Shown here: positions 1 to 14,073 of the stretch, one piece after another
Numbering within the stretch: the stretch's first letter is position 1
How the letters are laid out: the number at the start of each line of letters is the position of its first letter
Position numbers and translations under genes: made by a program
Assembly (NCBI GenBank): GCA_905331475.1
Contig: CAJNYU010000325.1
Span: 62,001-126,000 of the forward strand
Origin: Rotaria socialis
Lineage: Eukaryota; Rotifera; Eurotatoria; Philodinida; Philodinidae
Length of the DNA: 64,000 nt
Direction: 5' to 3'
The notes under the pieces: model-generated
What the model saw: the letters and a program-made list of their open reading frames with translations, nothing else
Database searches by the model: none
What the model was told of the DNA's origin: nothing

Positions 1-2102
1 TAAATTGTTCACCCAAGTACGAAGACCATAGATACACAAATATTCCTGAGAGCATATGCAACAAAATGGATTGTATTCTAGATTTTTTTATTCAAAACTT
101 ACTTTTGTCTTATTTGCTCGCTCTTCTACAATATAACCAACGGTTATAATGAATGTTATGGAGTATATAATTGAGAAGAAGACTGCAGCAAAAAAGCTAT
201 AAATTGTATAGAGTTGATCGATATCAACAGCGCGACAGCCGAAATGATTGAAAATGATCTAATATGATGTGCGCTTTGCTTTTTATATAAACCACAAGTA
301 ATTCGTTGAACTTACAGTCGGTATTTTTAAATCTAGAGTAAAGTTCGTTGCATATGCAATGATTGACGTATCAATCCCAAACTGAAGGCCAAGGAATTGA
401 TAGACGTAGTTCACTAGCACGTTAGTATCTAAACATATAAAACAAATATGAATACTGATTTCTACAAAAGAAAAGTTTAAAAAGTGATAGCCTAATTAAG
501 TATTAAGAAACACGTGCTTTACTTTGTTTGGTATCGCAGACAAAGCTACTAGTACATATATTATATCGAAATTGCTGGCAGGACTTGATATTTTTAATTG
601 ATATATTATTGAATACTCTTTTTTTTTCTAATCATAACGCTATTTATTTTAAGCCGAAGACCGATCAGCTGCTTTAGTCACAAGCAAACCCTAGAAAATG
701 TTATTAGAGCAAAAGGTAGTTTTTTGCTACATTCACCATAGTCAGTGATAATGAATTCGAAAAGAACATGACTCTGACTCTTGTAAATTGCTCGCAAGAC
801 TGATATTAGGTTGAATATGTCAATTTTCTGATTAAATACTCTACGATTCACAAATAAACGTCTTTCAAAAACAAATATATAAGTTGAATGTACTTTGACA
901 GAAATCTTCTGGGGCGCGCTTCGTACGAATTACACTGTCGAGAAGCTTGATATGATTAACACGATAATAATAAAGATCATTCCTACAATTAGTTATGGTA
1001 AACAATGAAATAACATAGAAATCATATGCAATAACGTACTCCTGCATGCGTAAAGTATATTGAACTTGATCTGGCATTGTCGATTGATTTACGCACGAAT
1101 CCATGTTTGTAAAAATAATGTAAGCATGAACTGCTAGTAGATCCGTATTTGATAACGACGAAAAACTTTCTGGCGATCTAGGCATCACTGAATAAACAGA
1201 AATAAAGCATACAATGAATTTGCACTAGAAGTTCGAATAGGACATTGTTGATATGCGAACAGTATCCATTATTAAATAATTTTCATTGCACTCTATTAGA
1301 ATTTAACCACTGATAATCACTGAATACACTCTACTAGTTTTACCATCGCAATGAGTCGTTGAGTTTGATCTATTTACTCTCTTACAGAATATGATCATCA
1401 ATCAATGAAAAATACGTAGATCGCTATTTTTTTCATAGCGAAATTCTAATAGTTTCCATATGCACCAGTACAAGAGATAAGCGTGAAGTTTAAAAATTCT
1501 CATTTTCATTCATTTTTTTAAAATGAACTTTTCTAGTGAAAAGTATTTTGGCATATGTAGACATACGTATATTGATCAATCCAAGTCATCTTACACAAAC
1601 ATGGAAGAGATTAAAAGTCAAGTTAACTGTACATACTTGTAAGAGGAAAGTATCTATTAACGGCATGTAGTCCAGTTACTGCATTGTTCACGATTGTTGA
1701 TGTACAAGGATTTGCTGCAAACGTAAGCGTTATTCGAAAAGAGTGAAGCGTAATCGAAAACATTTTAAATGAAGTATGTGAAAACTTACAGGGATGGTAA
1801 TAGACCACATTATGCATTGAATTATTAAGTATCATTGCAAGTTGTGGACTAAAACGGTCTATTTGAAAGCTTGGCATGTGGCGACGATCAAGAATACATC
1901 GCATGCCAAGAAGCAGGCCTATAAATGAGTAAGCAATAAGTATTTCAGCGATTGTTTGCCCTCGTTTTCGCAGAGTTGTAAAGAGCATCTTGATGAACAA
2001 TGCTCGAAAGTGTAGCAGAAAATTGATAAATGCACCATTTTGTGAGTGATCAACATAGAGATTTACCATATTCGCTTTTTCTGTTTTATTGCATCTATAC
2101 AT
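1..2102 (-). CDS. ABCA-type ABC transporter, 5' part (partial, runs off left edge)
   Basis: Six exons read on the minus strand: about 2102-1790, 1714-1637, 1187-1040, 982-894, 428-316 and 258-103. Each has GT donor and AG acceptor and every junction keeps phase. The first exon holds a basic stretch (FRALFIKMLFTTLRKRGQ) followed by a hydrophobic segment ending LLLGMR, the layout of the cytosolic N terminus and first membrane helix of ABCA proteins. The middle exons form a luminal loop. The last visible exon holds a membrane helix ending VGYIVEERANKTK, like the helix before the E-K-E motif in ABCA half transporters. These proteins move lipids across membranes using ATP. No Walker motifs are visible because the nucleotide-binding domain lies outside the window. 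The start is ATG 2102 or the internal ATG near 2069. Two introns (about 450 bp) are long for this locus. Family call is by pattern, not by search. Confidence 0.6.
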
Positions 2103-5100
2103 AGAAAACAGTAGTCAGCATTTCTATAAAAATAAGTGAACAACTATCAGGATAATTCATTGTTTTAGAACGATTAAATGTTGTGAGAAAGCAACGATAG
2201 TGACATTTTCAGTAGCTCGGTATAAAAAGTCTGCAGCCGAAGATTTATTATTCGTAAAAAATAGAAAAACAAAATATGAATCCAATAAAACGCCCTCCTT
2301 TCTTACTCTAACGAAAATTACATTAACGGCTTCTACTGACTGTAACATATAAAAATGAAATATAAAAGCATTTGAAATCATGATTGCTACACTAGTTAAC
2401 GAATATTAATATTTCTAGTGTAAAAAGAAGTGACGATCGGAGAGTCCCACTTCAAAAGTTGTACTCTCATATTTCTCAAAAAAATAAAAGTGATCTTGTT
2501 AGTGTTGGGCAATAATTGTTAAGACGTTTGATGTATCCGTGGAACTCAAATTTGCCAGTTAAAGTTTTCTTTGTAACACAATTATATAATCTACCAAGCA
2601 ATAATCATCTGTTCTTGTCCACTGCAGAAGAAGCTCATTATGTCAGTAAACTTATTTTTCTTCGTGACATTAAATTTTTGTCAGGAGCGTGCATTGATTT
2701 CTCTCCTGTTTTTCGGTGACGAAAAAAGCGTGTGCTCTTGCTGGTCTTCTCTTTCATTACGACTTTGATTCTTCACTACAGAAGTTTATTTGCAAGTAGA
2801 AACAGGAATAGCAAATAGTGATTATTAAGCGCGCATACAACCATCGAGTCAGCCGAAAAAAACATTTCGAATTTTTTTTTCTGATGTGCTGATTCCTATT
2901 TTAAGATATGCATACGCAATTTCCTCTAGAAAGAAAAACAACTATCAAATCATAGTTTCTATATTCATAATAAGTTCAATAGTTAGTAGTCATATATTCT
3001 GTATGTTTAATTTTCAAACGATACCATTTTGCTACATCATACTCCGGTTCTTAAGGGTATGCACAATTAATTATGAATAAATGGGTCAGTTTTTAGCAAG
3101 TTTAACTGCTTTTCTCTATATGAAATGAACTATATTTGAGTCTTGATGATTGTCTTTAATTATCAGAACAATAACGAAAAACCACATTTCGTGTCTGATC
3201 GTATGATTAATGGTGGTTCTGCATACAAAAATGTAAAGAAAAATTTATTATGCGATGTTCCGAAGATAAAATATTCTAGCTGAAGAAATGGCGAATAGAT
3301 TAGTGCATTATATTTGTTAATTCTTGATTTATTCATCAATTTCATAGTTATTCAAAGAATGAAAATTAGTATAGTGACCAATGCAAAATCGTTAAATCAA
3401 CAAATCTTACAAATATCTCTGATTTCATAAGAAGTTAGGAAGCTAAACTCAAGCTCTATCGCATTATAATAAAAGATTAGTTGTAATACTATGTAAATAT
3501 CTGTATGCTAACTGACTTGAAATGGTTGCCTTCCAGTATGTCTTAAGTCAGTGATGACGCAATCGACATTTGAACCATCCAACGATTCAAGCTTAGAATT
3601 TTATTCGATTACTATTGAACTCATAAGCCTTAAGAGTATTAAAATATAATTTCTATGCTCTACCTTAATAGCACTATACGCAGTTTGTATGCGATGATTC
3701 ATTTTCGTCACAAAATATTTTCATCAGGAGCTCGAAAATATATCTCGTCACTAGGCAGGTTTCTTTGCTGTAGCCGATAATGCTGATTCATTGTACCAGT
3801 GATGCCGATACTCACAGGATTTTGCTGATCATCATAGCAAGTTAGTTATTGACATGTATGTCATACCCTGGCCTAATGAGAGTGACAAAACACGAATATT
3901 ATGCACTGCAGTGAACTTATGAAAGAGCAAAAACATGATAGAAAATATGTAGATGATTCATCAATTGTCAAATAAAAAATGTACCATTGTAAACAATTAA
4001 CTGAATGTTTTAGGATTCTAACATTTCAAAATGTGTTGTCTAAGTCGAACTTCTATTAAGCAACCCAAGATTCTAATAGCGAAAAATAATTTACTCTGTA
4101 ATACAGCTAACAACTGTATGTCACAAATGTTTCTTTTTGAATTGGTACCCTTTGGCTTCTTTTTTGTTCTCAAGCATTATCCTGAAAGGAAACAAATAAG
4201 AAATTAGGTCACATGCATTGTGTTTAAAATATTACAGGCTTGGTTCACTACAAGCAATGCCATGCTTCAATTGGTTTTACCGTTTTTCCGACGAAATGGC
4301 TTATTGTCATAAAACAAAACTGAGTTCTAGAAATTGTGTTATGCCAGTAGAGACATCTCCTGATATCAGAAGGCCCTCTCTATCCCTTTATCATACTCAT
4401 GAGATGGAACCGACTGGTAGAAGAGAGAGATAGAGAAAGAGTAGGCTTTATTCTCTTGGTTCTGTTCTGTTCTTTGTGTTCAAGAGTGCAGTTGCTTACT
4501 TGTGTGAAGAAAGAAGGAATAAAAGGAACAGCGGAGAAAAGGATCTAACAAATTGAACAATGAGATTTAGTGAAAAATACAAGATCATTGGAGCTTCTAT
4601 CAATGAGTGATTTAAACTATTTCTCTTTATGAATGAATATTCCATAAAAACCTGTTATAGATCGTCAGCGAATTATGGTACGAAATAAGTAGTACAGCAG
4701 CAAATGAAAAACTTTGATTTTGCCTACGCTTCATGACTAATTTTATTTTTTCTTTGACAAGCTTCTGTTGACACAATTAAAATAGTGCAAATTTGCATGT
4801 CCATTCTAGTTGAAGTGCAAAAGGTGTTTGCTTTTTTTACTGTGCTGAATTATTCTACGGCGTTTTAACTTATCAAGCATGCATCCAATCGTCTGATGAT
4901 GTATAAAAATAATTTGAAATCATAACGATTGCACCTCAGTGACTTTAGTTGTCTCGCTCTTGTTGTTGCATTTTTATTCGAAAGCGATCACCAGTGAAAA
5001 CATTCAACAGCAAAAAATGCGAATTAATCGATTCTGTTGATGAATAATACTGCAGCACAAACATAAGGCTATCATGAATTGGTTTCTTATGAGGAGATAT

Positions 5101-5123
5101 AATTCATGTCGAATATCCTGGTA
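2103..5123. other. Intergenic, no supported gene
   Basis: Only short AT-rich open frames without family resemblance, splice logic or codon bias. A purine-rich GAGA stretch lies near 4405-4440. I see no RNA gene. Confidence 0.5.
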
Positions 5124-5296
5124 CATTGGCGGCAGAGCCACTGAGACCCATGAGGCTTGAGTCTCACCTAGATTTCACCAGATGAGGCTCAGCCTCACTT
5201 AAGAAGACTTATTTTCTGCTTGATGCGTTCATAAAATTTCACGGTAGAAAAAAAATATTATGAGCCTCACCTAGTCTAATGACGCTCCGCCGCCCC
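5124..5296. mobile_element. Short hAT-like MITE (173 bp)
   Basis: The left end reads CATTGGCGGCAGAGCC and the right end, reverse-complemented, reads GGGGCGGCGGAGCGTC, giving imperfect terminal inverted repeats sharing GGCGGC(A/G)GAGC. The same 10-mer TATCCTGGTA stands directly outside both ends (5114-5123 and 5297-5306), as expected for a target-site duplication. It is slightly longer than the 8 bp usual for hAT, so one or two bases may match by chance. The interior repeats gaggct/agcctc in both orientations and can fold. No coding capacity, so it would be mobilised in trans. Confidence 0.7.
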
Positions 5297-5645
5297 TATC
5301 CTGGTAGCAAACAACGTTTTAATTCAGAACCAGAGAGGAAAAACTTCTCGTTTGTCTTCCGGTACGTAGAGTTCTCATGGCAATACTACGAAACTTGAAC
5401 TTCAAATAATTCTCTTCATCCATGAACGATAGGAATAGAAACCGATATGTCTTTAAAACTTCAACAAAGTCTGTATCCTATTGATTGTTGTGGTTAACTT
5501 GGTAAAACTTGAATGAACATTTTCTTCCATAAGAAAAGAAGATTTTGTAGAAAATAAATCAATCATATTATATAATACATTAGTAAATTGTTTGATTATT
5601 TGATTACGTGAAAATAAAATAAAAATACATTGAAAAAAATGTCAT

Positions 5646-6728
5646 TCAAAGATTTATGTTAAAAATTGTTTCGAGTGCTAAATGATCTGATGGATATTCA
5701 CTCGATGGAAGGCCATTGAGACCAATGTCTTCTTTGCTTGGTAATTTTAAAATAGCAGCAGGAACGAGACCTGCTGGTTTATAGAAAATATAATCAATCG
5801 TTCTGCATTGTTCTTGTTCGACTCCATTATTTGCTCGAAATTTCCATGTTGTAAACAATGGTTCTTTATCATCTGATAGGGTTCGATAGGCGCTCGAAAA
5901 ACCAGCATTACGTATGACTTCATAAAACGGCTCATGAGGTTCACCATTAAAATCACCAGCAATAATGATATGTGCTCTTTTTGAGTGATTTTCTTTTAAA
6001 AATTCAACGATTCCTTCTGCTTGTTTTGCTCGTATATTTGCAAATGGTATCTTAGCCTTCAAATGTGTACCAATAAAAATGATATTAGCTGACGATGATT
6101 TGTGATGCAGATCAAGCATTGAGAAAAACTATTTAACATATAATTAATGAAATTCTTATGAATTATCTTACTACGGGTTTTTTATGGGAATCATTTTCTT
6201 TTGCTTGATAATGATACCGTTGAATTTCATCGAATATTTCTGTTTTAAAACATAGGAGAATACCATCTGGTCCTTTGAAATTATCAGAATCATCTCCAAA
6301 CAAATAGCATGGAGAGCTCGGCTTAGGTGTGAAAAAACAAGTATATCTAAGAAAATTGATATGAAGAATTTGTAACAGAAAAATACATTCGATGATCTCA
6401 TACCCATATTTTGGCAAGTGATATTGAAGAAAACAAGTATATGTGTCGATTTCTTCGAGTGCACATAGATCAGGTTGACGAATAACAATTTGCTCAAGTA
6501 TACGCCATTTACGATTATCGAATGCTACTGTTTGGTTCGTAACACGTACAAAATTATCTTTAGGATTTGATAAACCTGAGAAGAAAATAAATTTCGATAG
6601 AAAATTTATATTAGTATATACCTTGAGCAAGGGTATTCCATTGTAGAACGTGTAGTGTTGGATGGCCTGTTACGGAATTACCATGAAATTCTCGCGTTAG
6701 GCTGGCTGGTGATAGGTGATTCGTTATT
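5646..6728 (-). CDS. Nocturnin-like endonuclease/exonuclease/phosphatase family enzyme (5' end not found)
   Basis: Four exons are joined in phase: 6728-6622 (start uncertain), 6575-6404, 6346-6172 and 6128-5646, with introns of 43-57 bp. Family motifs appear in order: LHVLQWNTLAQG, CALEEID (metal-binding Glu), FTPKPSSPC, GPDG, GTHLKAK, AGDFNGEP (GDFN) and PSDHLALE (catalytic SDH) near the C terminus. The FTPKPSSPC and YPSDHL blocks match nocturnin better than CCR4 deadenylases. Nocturnin removes the 2' phosphate from NADP(H) and was earlier described as a deadenylase. All active-site blocks are present, so the enzyme is probably active. The first exon, which in other animals carries a mitochondrial targeting sequence, is not recognisable upstream of 6728. 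The gene ends near the hAT-like MITE but does not contact it. Confidence 0.75.
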
Positions 6729-9072
6729 CTTTAGATAAAAAAAAATACACTCGAAAAGATGAATAGTTTTATTTGTATTGCTCACTCGTCTAGAGCTATG
6801 TTACTTGCCATTCTTTTAATGTTATTAATAATTGCAAAGTACAAGCCACTTTCTAGAAGCAAAACAGGAACTATAGGTTGAGACGATCTAATAAAATGTG
6901 TTACGATCATTTATCCATATTGACCATCGTGCAAGTAATTATTACATTAAAGAAAATATTTTTGCTAACTAGCACTCGATAACTATGATTCATCGCATGC
7001 AATGCACAACGAATCCATTGCTGCAGTTTTTCGTGTCATTCTATAAATCGACTGATGGAATGGATGCTTCTTCTAAAAAGGGAATATAGCTGACGATATC
7101 ATCGAATCTTCTTTCAGACTTGTCATTTTTATTTTCTCTATTTTATTGGCATCAATAACTAGCGCCATCTCTATGACGAAATGATTTATACTTCCTGAAT
7201 CTACAGCGTATCATTCTTTATGGTTGAATTGCTTTACGATATTCTGAATGAATAAATATAATTACGACCAAGCGATTCTTGTACATACATTAATTTTACT
7301 CAGAATAATAGTTATATAGAGGTCTTGAAAAATTTTTTTTTAACAAATATTACTTAACGGAAAAAGAGAAGGCTTCCCAGATTAATTTAGCAATACTTGT
7401 CATCACTCATTCTATTTTCGTTATTAAACTAAGAAATAATCTGTTCTCGGTTTCATACTTGTCGAAGTATAAAGCATGAATAAAATATGTGTTGGCAAAG
7501 GAAACTAAACTTCACTAAGATTACAACATCAAAAGTGCACTTTTTCCATTCTAAAGAGAGAGAAAAAAATACCCAACACATTATGTACGCAGTCAGTACT
7601 ACAATTGCGGACTGCAACCTGAATCGAGCACAAACATGTAAAAGAATATTTGCCGATGTATTGTAAAATAATAGATTTAGGATAAAAGATTGAACGGTAT
7701 CAGTTAAAAGAAAGTAGTCGAGTCATACATAAAAGGGCAAGGTTTTCTGTGGTTTATTTGCTATGCACTTGAAACGTTTATCTGATCGGATTCATTTTTT
7801 TATATTTACACTATTTACCTCTACAGAAAGTTTATCAACGATTGAAACAAAGTGACATTTTTTTATTTACACGATTTACCTCTATAGAAAGTTTATGAAC
7901 GATTGAAAAAGTGACATTTTTTTTTAAATTTTCTGTCAATTTCATTGGTTGTTTTCAAGTGTTAAACATGATTGCATTTACCATATAGTATGCATTCTTA
8001 TAAAAATAACGCGTGAAACGAATACATGTTGATGTTGACTGTCAAAAAAATAACTAACGAGTTTTAATGAATGTTCAAACTCTCATAATTCTATTCACTG
8101 GAGTATTATTCAAATCATTAGTAATTAGAAAACTTGGGGCACATCACTTATGAGAAAATTAGTTTTCTTTTCGAAACTAAAAAAAAATATGTTTTCTGTA
8201 ATTTTGCTCGTGAAACACTAGCGCTTTGCTCACTAATAAATTAATGTTCGATAGTTCACATTTTTAACGACAGATGACACAATAGGATTGAACTGATTGC
8301 TTATAGTTGAATATTTCAAGAGTTATTCAGCGGCGACGTATGACATGTAATATAGAAAGGAAGATAATGTTATCAAGGATATTCTCTTGGTGTAGTATTC
8401 AACAAGAAAGGCTTAAGCTGTAGCGCTCTAAAAGATCTTGAAAGTCTGTTGAAATATTTGTAGATCTCCTGAAATCCTATAAAAGGTTAAGATTTGTTGG
8501 TTAAGTATTTCAGATAGTTTTTATTTTAAAGATATAGTTGACTTTCTTTTATGCGTCACGTTCAAAGAATAAAATATGTTTTATCGATGTATGCCTGCAA
8601 TTTCGTTTATTATTCTTACTCAACGAAAGTTCAACGGGGAAAAAAATGCAATCTGTATTCTATATTATATTTTTGCCTAACTATTACATGATACTCATTC
8701 GATATGAAGAGATTATGGTTTCGGCTTCGATGAGTGTTTTTGAATGAATCCTTCCGGGACATTTTATTTATCACGTAATATCAAATGAAGTGTTCTTAGC
8801 ATATAAAGTAGAATTTTGAAAACCATCAGCATTCATATGCTTCCATTTCGAGACCTTCACCTAGGAGATAAAGGATGAACAATAATGAATCTCACATTTT
8901 CATCCGATAGGGATTATGTGGACGAGTTTTTTATTATTATTCATGGATTCAATTTGATGAGTGAAAAAGTACGTAGTAACAATAAAATATTTGGTCTCAT
9001 TTATCGTGGCCAGACTCGCATCGATAAGCCATATCTAGGTCTAAAATACACAATCAGCGAATACATTTATTC
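6729..9072. other. Intergenic, no supported gene
   Basis: It may hold the missing first exon of the nocturnin-like gene. Otherwise only AT-rich sequence and the tandem duplication at 7801-7925. Confidence 0.45.
7801..7925. repeat. Two-copy tandem duplication, about 62 bp unit
   Basis: Two adjacent copies share atttaca(c)...atttacctcta.agaaagttt and end in gtgacattttttt. They differ by a few substitutions and a small indel. Not coding. Confidence 0.75.
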
Positions 9073-11592
9073 TTAAAACATTGGCTGGCGCATAGAAATA
9101 TCCACAGACCTGATTGTTCCTGCTGTTCCCAGCACAAGCTTTTGACCGGGTACCAATTCAAAACGAAAACGATGTAAAAGTATCGCCATCATAATTTTAG
9201 ATTCTAGCATAGCAAAATTCTGTCCAATACATATACGTGGTCCAAGGCCAAATGAAAATAGTACGTCTGGGTAACGTTCAAGAAATCTTGACGGATTGAA
9301 TCTATTGGGTTCATGCCAATACTTTTCAGAGCTATGAGCATAAAAATTATCATCATGCATAATTAGAAATAGATTTATGACAAGGAAGAAAGCTTGAGTG
9401 AGAAATTATTCTTTTTTTTTCTATTCAAATTACCTATTTATAATGTTCAGATTCATGATAATATCTATTCCTTTTCGGATACGAATTCGTTTACCATCGC
9501 TAGCCACAATAGTATTGTCAGCAATTGCAGTTCTCATCAATACAGGCGCAGGCTGATGATATCGTAACGTTTCTTTCAAAACAGCTTCGGTATATGTCAA
9601 TAGGGATAAAGTCGTTGCCGTCAATTCTGTATTCTCACTCATAACTGAATCGATTTCATTCTGGCATTGTTGATAAACATCAGGATTTGTGACAAGATCA
9701 TGGAGAGTCCAAGTCATTAAAGTTGCCGTTGTCTCATGTCCCGCAAGTACTAGAGACAGATATAATACGAATACTATACTTGTATTAGAAATGATAGTTA
9801 TCGTTTATTCATAATAAACATTCATCATTCAGAAAAAAAAGCCTGAGAATTCTTAAAAATTTGGATGCGATCATGTTGACGCCTATCGATACCTATGTCC
9901 GAATTTGTATTTCTTTAAATGTTGACATTTACGTTTATTGTTGAGAGTGAATACGAACGAAAAGAAAAATCAACTCATCTCACCGTTTATACCATGTAGC
10001 ATTTGCATGGATTCAATCAACCCAGTTGTAAATATATTCAAAGACGATGAACTGTATATAGGATTGATCATAAGCAAATACAGTATATTACAATTGAAAG
10101 CATCTTCCCATTCTCTCATCAATATATTTTTTGATATTGGATGATTATATTAGCCTCTTCTAACTTATTGCAGTATATGACAACATTGAATCGACTAGAC
10201 AATAGCGTATTCTGAGAAAATCAGATAACATTACATAATTAATATCACTTGAAGTTCTTGGTCATGTCACAATATTTGATATAAATCGAAAAGATAACTA
10301 CAACGATTATTTCAATCAGTGCATAATTCGAAAAAAAATGACGGTTCAAATATCAAAATGAATACGGATTTGTTTAGATTTAAAAAAATTATCATGAACA
10401 TAGCGTGAATAGTAAGAGAAAGCGTTTCCAGACAGTTAAATAAAAGTCGAATTCTCTACATTGGCTATATATTGTAATGATATTAGCATAAATATAGATA
10501 AGTCTCAACTATGAAACTACGGTTAGAATAAAGTCTACGTTTGAGAATCTAACGAACAAGTTGTTGAATACGAAGGGGAAAATGATTGCATACAAAACAT
10601 CGCTGCTTACCAAAAGTAATCGCTTCAGCTGAAACTTCTTCATCGGTAAATTTTTGTTCTTTATCTTCACCATGTGCTGCCAACAGCAAATCCAGTAAAT
10701 CGGGTCCTAATTAACGTCAATAAAATTCAGTCAAGATTTTCAAAGATTTGAACAAGAACATACCTTTACAATTGGCTCTTGTTAAACCTTGTTTTCGCTG
10801 ATCTATCATTTGTAGAACAATGGTCTTTATATCCTTTTTACACTTCGCAATACGTCTTTTGCCTAATAATGGCAATTGATTAAGTATTGGAATAATAATA
10901 ATCATATTATAGATTCGTTTCTCTATTTCCTCTATGGTTATTTTAACGCTTTGATAGATTTTGTCATGAATATATCTATTTTTCATTGTTTCAATACCGA
11001 ATACACAACCGGTAATAATATCCAATGTTAGATTGGACATCTCTTTCGATAAATCCAATATAAGTGGATAGGTTTTGTCGTTTGTTTCGTTTTCCCACTT
11101 TTTCAAAAATGTCGCTATTATATCAACCATAGATGATATCATTGAGATGGTATTCTGATGTTGAAAAATAGGATTAACCAATCGTCGATGTCTTGTATGA
11201 TTTTCATCTTCAGCCAATACAATATTTTCATAACCAAGTACTGTTGAAGCAATGGCTCTTGCAAGCTCGGATTTATGATAGAATTGACTATTTGTCTTTA
11301 AAACACTTTCTATAAGTGCTGGATCGCTTATATTCAAGCAAGGAAGTGGACCAAACGATGTATGATAGTAGTCACCAAATTCAGCACTTGCTTCTTCAAC
11401 ATAACTGAATGGCTTATCGGCTAGATAGGCTCGACGTTGACGTAATATATCACCAACTATTGGTGTATATCGTCCAGGAATACCTTGATTCCAGAAATCT
11501 CGTTGAACTTGCCACGGTTTAATGATCCAGTAGTTGATGAAACGATAAAAAACGTATAGCAATGATGTATAAAGAATGATTGTCCACCACAT
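9073..11592 (-). CDS. Cytochrome P450 monooxygenase, four exons, complete
   Basis: Exons 11592-10764, 10706-10611, 9749-9434 and 9331-9073 total 1500 nt, giving 499 residues plus stop, a normal P450 length. The N terminus (MWWTIILYTSLLYVFYRF) is a membrane anchor, so it should be an endoplasmic reticulum enzyme. Visible motifs: oxygen-binding AGHETT at residues 311-316, K-helix ETLR (E368, R371), meander block NRFNPSRFLER, and haem loop FSFGLGPRICIG with Cys448 as iron ligand. It probably oxidises a lipid or foreign compound; the substrate cannot be read. The motifs suit clan 3 or clan 4 and I cannot choose. The last acceptor was set at 9332/9333 (AG before Ser414) because it is the only nearby AG that keeps phase with the donor at 9433. 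Intron 3 is 861 bp, far longer than the others, with nothing recognisable in it. Confidence 0.88.
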
Positions 11593-14073
11593 TATCGTTA
11601 ACCAAACAAAAATTAAAATAGTAAGAAAAAAGCAAACACGCCTTTATATTGCGTCAACAGTAGTATGTGACTCAATGTATGAGATTAGAGTTCATGTCAA
11701 TATTTACGATAAATATTTTCCAGCTTCGTCCTATAATCAAGGGAATACAGCGAATTTGAATTCTTAAAGTGCGTTAAAGTACATACTCTCAGTAGCTCTA
11801 AGTAACTTTAAATTCAAAAGTTTATTGTCTCGTTGGTCTACGTCGCGTTCTGCTCGAATATATTGTATGATAGGGATAAACTTAAGACATCTTTTTCCTG
11901 AAAAATTTCAGTTTCTTGGGGAAAAGATACAAATTGAACTTTAATTATAGGAGAAAACAAACTAAATCTACTCTCTCTGAATACCTATGGCTCTTTGAGA
12001 AACGCTAGATTGTAGCAGACAATCGATACGAACTTTGAATGTAGTTCGTTTTGTTTCAAATTTTCTTACTTGTTTTTGTACTTCAATACTGAAAAGAGGG
12101 CCTGTTTATTACTGAAGCAAAGTTTGATAAGAATTTCAATATACTTGAAGCACGATAGAAGATGCTGATAAAGCACTCTTATGTCTACGCACTTTTGAAA
12201 TGAACTCAAAGATCGCGCAAATATTACAGTAAATAAGTTCTTTTTTTCAAAATTTAAATAAAAGTTTGTTCTGCAATTGGTTTACTGTTTTCTCAAAACA
12301 TAATTCTGAATCAAAAATGTTCAACTGCGTCTAACTGTCTCTTAAAGTGACTGATCTATGTTGGTTTATTTAGGGTTAGAATTGAGAATAGAATTTTGTA
12401 TGACTAGATCTCTCTACATAGTTGGTTAACATAGGTAATCACGGGAAATATAGTGTGGTGAAGCACCATTTTACTTTTTTAAAAGCATCAAACGTACTAC
12501 AATGATTGACATCGTGCTCGTAACAAGCTTTACACAGATATTGTCTCTGATAAAAACATGCTGCAAATTCTGTTTCTTTTTCAGGAATGAACTTATATGA
12601 GTTCTTGTAAAAATTAGTTTCTCCGACAAAGGGTTTAAAAGCCTCTTTTTCATAAGTATCATTTACAGTCAATTGTGTGTCATATCCGAGATATAGAATC
12701 ATTGAGTTGAATAATTACACGCTTTTAAGTTAAGATGCTGAACATTATTTTCTCTATATTTACACGTGACACGATGCATGATCGATACTCTATTCGTGTT
12801 CTTACTGAATGGATGATTAGCCGGTGCGATTCGAGCAGAGACAATACGATTTTGAGAACATTAATGCAGCGAAAGAAAATAATGAGCTACCCACATATAC
12901 ATTTATGGATAATCCGGAAGAATCGTCGGGACTCAATAATGTTAATCACAGAGACTACCAAGAGATGAACATCAATCGATCAAGCGCATTCAAAATAAAA
13001 ATTCAACCACTTTGTCAAACTGTATTGCTGTGCCAACATTTTTTACAAACTCCAGATTATATTTGCACAAATTGTGTTATTTCTTAAAATTATTATTGTT
13101 ACTTACATTACTCTAATGAGTTGATCATCACGATGAAAAAGACAAAATGTAATGCATGCAATAATTTTTGCTTCGAAGTATCACACAATAAGTTTGGTTT
13201 CGTGTGCAAATTGTCAGAGCGACGTACGACCAGTGAATTTTGTACATAAAATAATATAACAGTATGCATACGAATGAACGAAGTTTACTATCCTATCGTT
13301 GTTCTTCCCTTCTGTACCAGGAGTTGTCATGATGGTTCCAGAAACTGAAAAATAGTATAAGTTTCGTCAAATTGTTTATTTAGTACATGATTTGATAATC
13401 CTCGCAAGTTTCATTGAACCGAAACACTTTGGAAAGTACAACATATCTCAGGCGTGATTTCTTGCATTTGCTAGTGGAGTCTACCATGGCTGCTTTCAGT
13501 GAAAATTAAAGATTTCCAATCTGCTGAAACAAAATATTCGAAGAATCGTCTCAGAAAAAGAAGAAAGATTCAAAGGTATAGTCGAAAAATTCTTGAAAAC
13601 TACGAAATAACTACTAAAATTCGATTAACTATTGCCCCTGGCCTTATCTGTTAGATTTAAACTTTATCCAACGAATAAAATCACTCAAGCATGATATCAG
13701 GTATTCATGCCAGCCCCAATAAAAAAGGCGACGCTACGAGCAGCATGAATTCGATTCAGCTAATGTCTCGGTCTTAGAAACAGCGCATGTAATAGTATTC
13801 TGAAGAAATTCAGTCAATTTCACAAACTCCTTTGCTAAGAAGATTAGAAATAAGTAGCAGAGAGAATTCAGACGTGAAAAATTTTTCTCTCTACTAGAAG
13901 ATAAGATTGGTGATAAAATTAGTTTCTTTTTAGATTCTATTAATGATATTTTTATTATTCAATTCGATCGATTAAACTACTGAAGAAAAACACAAAAAAT
14001 GTCTTTAAAAATATACCAGAAGAATATGATTATAATAAAGTTCGAGTCGTTTTCGTTCTATGAGAAGAAAAGA
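11593..14073. other. Intergenic, no supported gene
   Basis: Contains open frames of 60-90 codons (for example 12439-12702 minus and 12824-13087 plus) that resemble no family and have no splice partners. Confidence 0.4.

Noticed and set aside
9332..9360. Extending the last P450 exon to include MHDDNFYAH
   Set aside because: No AG acceptor upstream keeps phase; the AG at 9332-9333 does, and gives a normal meander region.
12439..13087. Two open frames of 87 codons, one on each strand, one Cys-rich
   Set aside because: No family resemblance, no splice partners and ordinary AT-rich codon use; could be chance.
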